The notes under the pieces are model-generated. The model was not told the origin of the DNA, did no database searches, and saw nothing but the letters and a program-made list of their open reading frames with translations. A stretch of 6,004 nucleotides of DNA from Clostridia bacterium (lineage in GTDB: Bacteria; Bacillota; Clostridia; Oscillospirales; CAG-272): assembly GCA_017382555.1 (NCBI GenBank), contig JAFOAB010000267.1, positions 1 to 6,004 of the forward strand. Direction: 5' to 3'. Of this stretch, positions 1 through 4,502 are shown piece after piece. How positions within the stretch are numbered: position 1 is the stretch's first letter; the number at the start of each line of letters is the position of its first letter. Made by a program: the position numbers and the translations under genes.

Positions 1-587
1 TGCATAACGGTGTCAACGCCCGCCTCGCGCACTGCCATCTCAAAGGAAGGCAGATATATTTCGTAAAGTGCTCTCTGCGAGAGATTTGCGCTTGTGGAGA
101 AGCGTCTGGTCTCCTGATTGTTCACAAAAAAGTGCTTTGCACAAGCGGCAACGCCCTCGCCCTGTACGCCGCGTATGAATGCGGAGGAGATCTTACCGGA
201 AAGGTACGGATCCTCGGAATAATACTCAAAGTTACGTCCGCAGGTGGGAGAGCGCTTGATGTTCATACCGGGGCCGAGAAGGATGGATACCTGCTCTGCC
301 ACGCATTCCTCGCCTATATTTTTACCCACACGCTCTGCAAGCGCGGGATCCCAAGAGTTTGCCATTGCGCAGGCGGGGGGAAAGCAAGTAGCCTTAACGG
401 TGTAGTACTCGCCCTTCTCGTTTTTATCGCGCTTACGGAGTCCGTGAGGTCCGTCGCACATCATAATTTCCGGAACGCCGAGACGGGAAACGTACTCTGC
501 GTGCCAAGCGTCGTGACCTGAGCAGAAGGATATTTTCTCCTCCAAGGTCATTTGATCGATTATGGACTTAATTTGTTCCTTTGTCAT
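1..587 (-). CDS. Glycoside hydrolase family 3 (beta-glucosidase-like), N-terminal part, truncated by window edge
   Basis: The minus strand is open from an ATG at 587 to the window edge, giving 195 codons plus two bases. The translation has the features of the GH3 N-terminal TIM-barrel domain: MTLEEKI near residues 13-19, a CDGPHGLR segment at 44-51, LLGPGMNIKRSPTCGRNFEYYSEDP at about 103-127 and KHFFVNNQETRR at 151-162. Family members remove terminal beta-linked sugars, mostly glucose or xylose, from oligosaccharides or glycosides. The KHF and RNFEYYSEDP segments line the sugar-binding subsite in known GH3 enzymes. The catalytic Asp, normally about 60-90 residues further on, lies outside the window, so activity cannot be confirmed. 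There is no signal peptide at the visible N terminus, which suggests a cytoplasmic enzyme. The start is fixed by GGAGG seven bases upstream; a nearer upstream ATG is out of frame and stops after two codons. The gene is divergent from an AraC-type regulator, a likely controller. The exact sugar specificity is unknown. Confidence 0.93.
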   Translation of the reverse strand, partial: MTKEQIKSIIDQMTLEEKISFCSGHDAWHAEYVSRLGVPEIMMCDGPHGLRKRDKNEKGEYYTVKATCFPPACAMANSWDPALAERVGKNIGEECVAEQVSILLGPGMNIKRSPTCGRNFEYYSEDPYLSGKISSAFIRGVQGEGVAACAKHFFVNNQETRRFSTSANLSQRALYEIYLPSFEMAVREAGVDTVM

Positions 588-594
588 AACATCG

Positions 595-599
595 CCTCC
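595..599 (-). promoter_or_regulatory. Ribosome binding site of the GH3 gene
   Basis: GGAGG on the minus strand lies 7 bases before the ATG at 587. It decides the start against the ATG four bases upstream, which is out of frame and reads ATG TTA TGA. Confidence 0.85.
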
Positions 600-611
600 G
601 ATATTCGATAA

Positions 612-644
612 AAATGTTATTTTCATATTTACATTACAACATTT
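612..644. promoter_or_regulatory. Candidate operator: inverted repeat over the -35 region
   Basis: AAATGTT (612-618) and AACATTT (638-644) form a perfect 7-bp dyad with 19 bp between the arms. The right arm lies just after the -35 box of the rightward promoter, and the dyad is in the middle of the divergent region between the GH3 and AraC-type genes. It could be a binding site for the neighbouring regulator, but AraC-family sites are more often direct repeats and this region is AT-rich, so chance is possible. Confidence 0.35.
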
Positions 645-656
645 AGGTGCTATAAT
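628..656 (+). promoter_or_regulatory. Sigma-A-type promoter for the AraC-type regulator and lipoprotein unit
   Basis: TTTACA at 628-633, a 17-bp spacer and a perfect TATAAT at 651-656 match the housekeeping promoter consensus in all but one base. Transcription would start near 663 and give a leader of about 50 bases before the ATG at 713. No equally good promoter was found for the leftward GH3 gene in the same region; TTGCAT (660-655) with TAATGT (636-631) at 18-bp spacing on the minus strand is a weak candidate only. Confidence 0.8.
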
Positions 657-699
657 GCAAGACAAAAGATAGTAACAGCAAGACATATATTGCGATTTT

Positions 700-705
700 G
701 GGAGG
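700..705 (+). promoter_or_regulatory. Ribosome binding site deciding the AraC-type start
   Basis: GGGAGG lies 7 bases before the ATG at 713. It overlaps an in-frame TTG at 698, five codons upstream, so that TTG cannot be the start: the ribosome binding site would be inside the coding sequence. Confidence 0.85.
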
Positions 706-712
706 AAGCAAT

Positions 713-1519
713 ATGCAAAACACCGAGGCTATGTATGAGGACAAATGGAACAAGCTTTGCACCTGGGATAGGATAAAGGCGGATTTCCCCCCGCATTTCC
801 ATTCCTACGTCGAGCTGCTTGTGGTAAAGGACGGGGTTTGCGACGTCACCGTCGATTTTACGGAATACCGAATGGAGGCAGGGGATGCCGTGCTTATATT
901 CCCGAACGTCATCCACTCATACTGTGCTGTGCAGTCTCCCGTAAAGAATCTTACGTACATACTTCCCACAGACTTTTTCCCTCTCTTCTCCGACACCTTT
1001 GCCGCTTATCGCCCCTCAAACCCGATACTGAAGGGCGTATATAAAAACGCGGAGCTTCGCGCGATGCTTGAGAGCGCCGTAACCGAAAACAAAAGCGGCA
1101 CGCCCTTCGGCACCCCCGCCGCCGCCGCATACCTTGCTTTGCTGCTCTCAAAGCTGCTGCCCGATATGGAGCTGCTGCCCGCTTCAAAGGACATATCCTC
1201 CGAGGGGCGAATTCTTGCCTATTGCAGTAAACATTTTAAGGAAAACATATCTCTCGAAACGCTTGAGAAGGAGCTACACCTCAGCCGCTTTCACATCTCG
1301 CATCTGTTTAATGACAGACTGCACATATCATTTTCCGACCTTATGCGACGCCTGCGAATAGACGAGGCGTGCAAGCTGCTCAAAAACGGAGCTACAGTCA
1401 CCTCCGCCGCATACGCATCGGGCTTCGGCTCGCTTCGCAACTTCAACCGCGCCTTTGCCGCCGAAAAGGGCATCACCCCAAGCGAATACGCAAAAAAGCA
1501 CGCAAAGCAAAGTAACTGA
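713..1519 (+). CDS. AraC-family transcriptional regulator with N-terminal cupin sensor
   Basis: This 268-residue protein has the standard two-domain AraC layout and usual length. Residues about 22-85 form a cupin-like ligand-binding domain: PHFHSYVE at 27-34 carries His28, His30 and Glu34, then MEAGDAVLIFPNVIHSY at 54-70 carries His68. This is the H-x-H..E / H pattern of sugar-sensing AraC regulators. Residues about 165-262 are the DNA-binding part with two helix-turn-helix motifs: LETLEKELHLSRFHISHLFN at 181-200 and SAAYASGFGSLRNFNRAFAA at 231-250, followed by the typical G-x-TPSEY at 253-259. It probably binds DNA at the divergent region upstream and controls the GH3 gene, its own unit, or both, in response to a small ligand, likely a carbohydrate. 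It has its own consensus promoter, and the lipoprotein gene follows 33 bp downstream with no terminator between, so the two are probably co-transcribed. The family is certain; ligand and targets are inferred. Confidence 0.95.
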   Translation: MQNTEAMYEDKWNKLCTWDRIKADFPPHFHSYVELLVVKDGVCDVTVDFTEYRMEAGDAVLIFPNVIHSYCAVQSPVKNLTYILPTDFFPLFSDTFAAYRPSNPILKGVYKNAELRAMLESAVTENKSGTPFGTPAAAAYLALLLSKLLPDMELLPASKDISSEGRILAYCSKHFKENISLETLEKELHLSRFHISHLFNDRLHISFSDLMRRLRIDEACKLLKNGATVTSAAYASGFGSLRNFNRAFAAEKGITPSEYAKKHAKQSN

Positions 1520-1552
1520 AGCGATTACCAATAACACGAAAGGAATATTGCT

Positions 1553-4159
1553 ATGCTCGCAAAAAGATCGTTTATTGCATTTATACTTTCCGTTTTATTG
1601 CTCATTCTTTCCCTCACCGCCTGCGGACAAAATTTGTCCACTACGCAGGAAACCACCACCCATATTGATACCGAGATTACGGAGCAAGTGCCAACGCCGC
1701 CGAGCGGTATAATCTTTGCCGGACCCGCAGACACGGAATGCACCGTGGTTTATCCCGCATCAAGCACCGAGCTTAATTCAGCCGCCAACGAGCTTGTCGA
1801 TTACGTAAAGGCCGTTATTCCCACGGCAAGTATAACGACAACGTGCGATGCTGATGCAAAAAGCGCAACGCTTCAAATCGTTTTATGCGAGTCCGACAGC
1901 TCTCTTCCCTACGATTACTCGCTGAAGCTTCAGGATACAACGCTGATGCTGTACGGCAGAAATGATGACCACCTGCTCGATGCTATAAGCTACCTGAAGG
2001 CCTTCTGCATAAAAAACGGGTATCTTGCTGTTGACGCAGAGCTTGATTTCACGTCAAATGAAGGCCCTGCGGTGCTTTCTCAATATCCCGAAAAATACTA
2101 TTACTACGAGGACATTTATACGCCAACCCTTGCCTATGCATTCGACGGCGCTAATGTAGACGTCGCAGGCTGTCGCCTCATAGTTGGCGGTAAGGACTGT
2201 ACCGAGCTTGCCGTTTGGGAGAAAAATGCGGTTACGCTTGCGGGAGTTACCGTCCCCGCGGGCGACCACACCGTTCTTCTTGCACTTTCGGACACAAGCG
2301 GCAACGTCGGATTTTTTGAAACCACCTTCTCCTGCGGAGATGGCTCCGTTATGAACCTTTACGCAGGTGAGATACACGCGCACACCTCGGATTCCGACGG
2401 CAAGGAAACCGTGGAAAAAGCATACGCATACGCAAGAGACGTTGCAAAGCTTGACTTTTTTGCGGTAACGGATCACTCCGGCTCCTTTACGGACGAAATA
2501 TACACAAAATCGCACATACCGAATGCCGACAGCTTTAACGAGCCCGGTGTTTTCGCCGCGCTTTACGGATACGAGCAAACGTACAGCTACAAAACGGGAT
2601 ATTACGGCCACCTTAACACCATATGCCGAGGAAAGCTTACGAAAACGACGCTTAGCCTTGAGGGCTTCTACTCATATATGGCAAAGGAGGAAAATGCCGT
2701 TGTTATGTTCAACCACCCCGGCTACACGTGGGGCAACTTCCTCGAATACGATCTGTATTCCCCTGAAATCGATGCCGTGCTTAACTTAAGTGAAATCAAA
2801 AGCACCTCTGCCGCTAACTACGAATACGCACTCTCGCTCACCAAGGGCTGGCACGTTTCCCCCGTATACAACGAGGATAACCATAACGCCGATTGGGGCA
2901 ACGCCAAGGAGGCATGCGGTTACGTTCTTGCACCCGCACTTACACGCCAAAATATACTGGACGCATTTAACAAAAACCGCACCTATACGACAACCGACAA
3001 AACGCTTAAAATATATTATAAAATCAATAACGAATGGATGGGAAGCCGCCTTAACGCGCCCGATAATCTCCATTTTTCGGTACAGCTTTCCACCAAAAAG
3101 GGGCAAGGTCTCGGAACCCTATCCATCATAGCAGAGGACGGCATTATAGTAGCCACCCAAAGCATAGGCTCTAAAAGGGAGTACACGCTGGAGCTTGACC
3201 TTCCACCCATCTACGATTACTACTACCTTAAAATCGAATCCGGAAGCGACTGGGCATACACCGCACCGATATGGATAGAAAACCGCGAGCAGCTTACAGT
3301 AGGCGAGATGTGGCAGGAGCTTGTCATAAACAACGATAGCGCAAAGGATTACCGAATTTACGCCACAGTGACAAACAATTCGAGCATACCGATCACGGAT
3401 GTAAGCGTGGACTTTTACCTTGCCGCAAATTCGGGCTTTACCCTCGCAAAGCAAAATCCCGTGCAAACCGTTAAGGTATCGGAAATTGCACCCGGAGAAA
3501 CCGTAACGGTTTCTGCAGACGTAAATTATTCCCCCTCAATGCCTCGCGTTTACGCGCTTGCAAGCGGTATGCAGAACGGCAACGCATACGGCGCTGTCAG
3601 CTATATGGCAATATCCAAGCTGTACGTATCCGAGGTATTCCCTCTTACAGTTTCCGGCGGCTCGGACGAATACGAATACATAGAGATTTATAACAACAGC
3701 GATACCGCCTTCAATCTTTCAAACGTAAAAATCAGATATTACAGCAAATCCGGCGCAAATGCGGAGCTGCTTGCGCAAAACACGTGGACGTTAAGCGGAA
3801 AGATACAGCCACATTCCGCGCTTGTAATCTGGGTAGTCTCGGAAAATAACAAGCTCACGGTTGCGGATTTCAACAAAAAATTCGGAACAGCACTTGTGGA
3901 GGGCGAGGATATCCAAATGATCACAGGCGCCAATATACCCCACCAATATGCCGTTCAGCTTGAAGTGCTTATAGGCACAAGCGTCATCGGCAGAGTGTGG
4001 TATAACTGGGGCGAGGACACGGACGTAATGGCCGGTCGCTCCATACTGTTCGACTATCCCACCGACCACACCATAACCGCAAGGGTATCGAAAAGACTGC
4101 AGAAGCCCTCCCCCGGCTCGATAGCAGACGTCCAAATGCCCGCTCTCGTAACTCCGTAA
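1553..4159 (+). CDS. Multidomain surface lipoprotein with PHP metallohydrolase domain (CehA/McbA type) and lamin-tail-like C terminus
   Basis: This 868-residue protein starts at an ATG 8 bases after AGGA. Residues 1-23 are a lipoprotein signal: two basic residues, a hydrophobic stretch and lipobox LTAC, with Cys24 as the lipidated residue, followed by a Thr-rich linker. Residues about 60-165 resemble the carbohydrate-processing-like domain preceding GH67 and related enzymes (weak call). About 185-262 look Ig-like. The PHP catalytic domain spans about 267-475, with a full candidate metal-ligand set: His275 and His277 (EIHAHTSDSDG), Asp282, His308 (VTDHS), Glu341, His353 (GHLN), His388 (FNHPGYTW), Asp442 and His444. 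Residues 484-575, ending in WAYTAPIWI, are the beta domain usual after PHP in CehA/McbA proteins. About 585-690 are CARDB-like, and about 690-800 resemble a lamin-tail domain (YVSEVFP, EYIEIYNNSDTAFNLSNVKIRYY). PHP proteins of this type are metal-dependent hydrolases acting on phosphoesters or carbamate esters; the substrate here is unknown. It is probably anchored outside the membrane. Confidence 0.88.
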   Translation: MLAKRSFIAFILSVLLLILSLTACGQNLSTTQETTTHIDTEITEQVPTPPSGIIFAGPADTECTVVYPASSTELNSAANELVDYVKAVIPTASITTTCDADAKSATLQIVLCESDSSLPYDYSLKLQDTTLMLYGRNDDHLLDAISYLKAFCIKNGYLAVDAELDFTSNEGPAVLSQYPEKYYYYEDIYTPTLAYAFDGANVDVAGCRLIVGGKDCTELAVWEKNAVTLAGVTVPAGDHTVLLALSDTSGNVGFFETTFSCGDGSVMNLYAGEIHAHTSDSDGKETVEKAYAYARDVAKLDFFAVTDHSGSFTDEIYTKSHIPNADSFNEPGVFAALYGYEQTYSYKTGYYGHLNTICRGKLTKTTLSLEGFYSYMAKEENAVVMFNHPGYTWGNFLEYDLYSPEIDAVLNLSEIKSTSAANYEYALSLTKGWHVSPVYNEDNHNADWGNAKEACGYVLAPALTRQNILDAFNKNRTYTTTDKTLKIYYKINNEWMGSRLNAPDNLHFSVQLSTKKGQGLGTLSIIAEDGIIVATQSIGSKREYTLELDLPPIYDYYYLKIESGSDWAYTAPIWIENREQLTVGEMWQELVINNDSAKDYRIYATVTNNSSIPITDVSVDFYLAANSGFTLAKQNPVQTVKVSEIAPGETVTVSADVNYSPSMPRVYALASGMQNGNAYGAVSYMAISKLYVSEVFPLTVSGGSDEYEYIEIYNNSDTAFNLSNVKIRYYSKSGANAELLAQNTWTLSGKIQPHSALVIWVVSENNKLTVADFNKKFGTALVEGEDIQMITGANIPHQYAVQLEVLIGTSVIGRVWYNWGEDTDVMAGRSILFDYPTDHTITARVSKRLQKPSPGSIADVQMPALVTP

Positions 4160-4174
4160 AAACTTATTTTTCCA

Positions 4175-4189
4175 AAGCGCAACGCGCTT
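4175..4189. repeat. Small perfect hairpin after the lipoprotein gene
   Basis: AAGCGC, a 3-base AAC loop and GCGCTT form a perfect 6-bp stem 15 bases after the lipoprotein stop codon. No T run follows on either strand, so it is not an intrinsic terminator by itself. Its form, a short GC-bearing stem with a 3-base loop, is like the units of the mosaic about 100 bp further on. Confidence 0.6.
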
Positions 4190-4211
4190 CAACTAATCTT
4201 TAACCAACAAG

Positions 4212-4251
4212 AAAAGGACAGAGAACGGTTCAAAACCCTCTGTCCTTTTTT
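4212..4251 (+). terminator. Strong intrinsic terminator of the AraC-lipoprotein unit
   Basis: AAAAGGACAGAG (4212-4223) pairs perfectly with CTCTGTCCTTTT (4238-4249), and the T run continues to 4251 (six T from 4246). The 14-base interior contains a further GGTT/AACC pairing (4227-4230 with 4234-4237) around a CAA loop, so the stem is nearly continuous with one 3-base bulge. On the minus strand the stem is followed by only four T, so weaker termination of transcripts from the convergent topoisomerase gene is possible. Confidence 0.93.
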
Positions 4252-4252
4252 G

Positions 4253-4267
4253 ATTTGTGGCACAAAT
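4253..4267. repeat. Perfect 7-bp inverted repeat abutting the terminator
   Basis: ATTTGTG and CACAAAT flank a single central G directly after the terminator T run. As RNA it would fold into a five-pair stem with a TGGCA loop. Role unknown; it may mark the left border of the hairpin mosaic. Confidence 0.55.
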
Positions 4268-4276
4268 TCTATTTTA

Positions 4277-4486
4277 GCGATATGTTTACTTCGTAAACAC
4301 GATATATTTTGCTAAAGCAAAATGCGATATATTTGCGAACGGTAAAAACCGCCTACGCAAATGCGATATGATAAAATCCCTTCGGCTTATACTTTTCACG
4401 TCCCGCACGGGACATATCGCACCGCAGGTATATCGCTCCTAAGGAATATCGCAAATCCCGCAAGGGATTTATATCACTGCGCAGTG
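4277..4486. repeat. Mosaic of short hairpins separated by GCGATAT / ATATCGC heptamers
   Basis: This non-coding stretch holds eight copies of one heptamer. The left four read GCGATAT: 4277-4283, 4299-4305 (ACGATAT), 4324-4330 and 4363-4369. The right four read the reverse complement ATATCGC: 4414-4420, 4430-4436, 4446-4452 and 4471-4477 (ATATCAC). Between them are unrelated small hairpins: GTTTAC-TTC-GTAAAC (4284-4298); ATTTTGCT-AA-AGCAAAAT (4306-4323); ATTTGCG/CGCAAAT (4331-4337, 4356-4362) enclosing CGGT-AAAA-ACCG (4340-4351); a degenerate ATAA..CC-TTC-GG..TTAT (4371-4390); GTCCCG-CA-CGGGAC (4400-4413); ACC-GCA-GGT (4421-4429); TCCT-A-AGGA (4437-4445); and AAATCCC-GCAA-GGGATTT (4453-4470). 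The array lies between two convergent genes and after a terminator. No tRNA, rRNA or ORF with gene features is present. The function is unknown; a mobile or recombination-built repeat element is my best guess. Confidence 0.85.
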
Positions 4487-4502
4487 TTTGAGAGCACTGC
4501 GC
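4479..4502 (-). terminator. Hairpin directly after the topoisomerase stop codon, possible terminator or 3' end structure
   Basis: GCGCAGTG (4479-4486) pairs perfectly with CACTGCGC (4495-4502) around an 8-base loop. The stem touches the topoisomerase stop codon (4505-4503). No T run follows on the minus strand, so it is not a classical intrinsic terminator; it may stabilise the mRNA 3' end. The left arm also belongs to the perfect palindrome CACTGCGCAGTG (4475-4486), so two alternative foldings compete. Confidence 0.5.

Noticed and set aside
132..521. 129-codon plus-strand open frame
   Set aside because: It lies antisense to the clearly conserved GH3 coding sequence, has no ribosome binding site and no recognisable domain.
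698..712. TTG at 698 as start of the AraC-type regulator
   Set aside because: It would put the GGGAGG ribosome binding site inside the gene. The ATG at 713 has the right spacing and gives the usual family length.
1520..1552. Terminator or separate promoter between regulator and lipoprotein genes
   Set aside because: The 33 bases contain only the ribosome binding site region; no stem with T run and no -35/-10 pair fits.
2054..2611. 185-codon minus-strand open frame inside the lipoprotein gene
   Set aside because: It is antisense to the PHP domain, whose motifs are intact on the plus strand; the opposite frame shows no family features or start signals.
4277..4486. CRISPR array
   Set aside because: The repeated unit is only 7 bp, occurs in both orientations, spacing varies from 16 to 51 bp and the intervening pieces are themselves palindromes. 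No cas gene is nearby.
4277..4502. tRNA, riboswitch or other known structured RNA
   Set aside because: I see no cloverleaf, no anticodon arm with T-loop GTTCGA-type box and no known riboswitch core; the stems are independent and short-looped.
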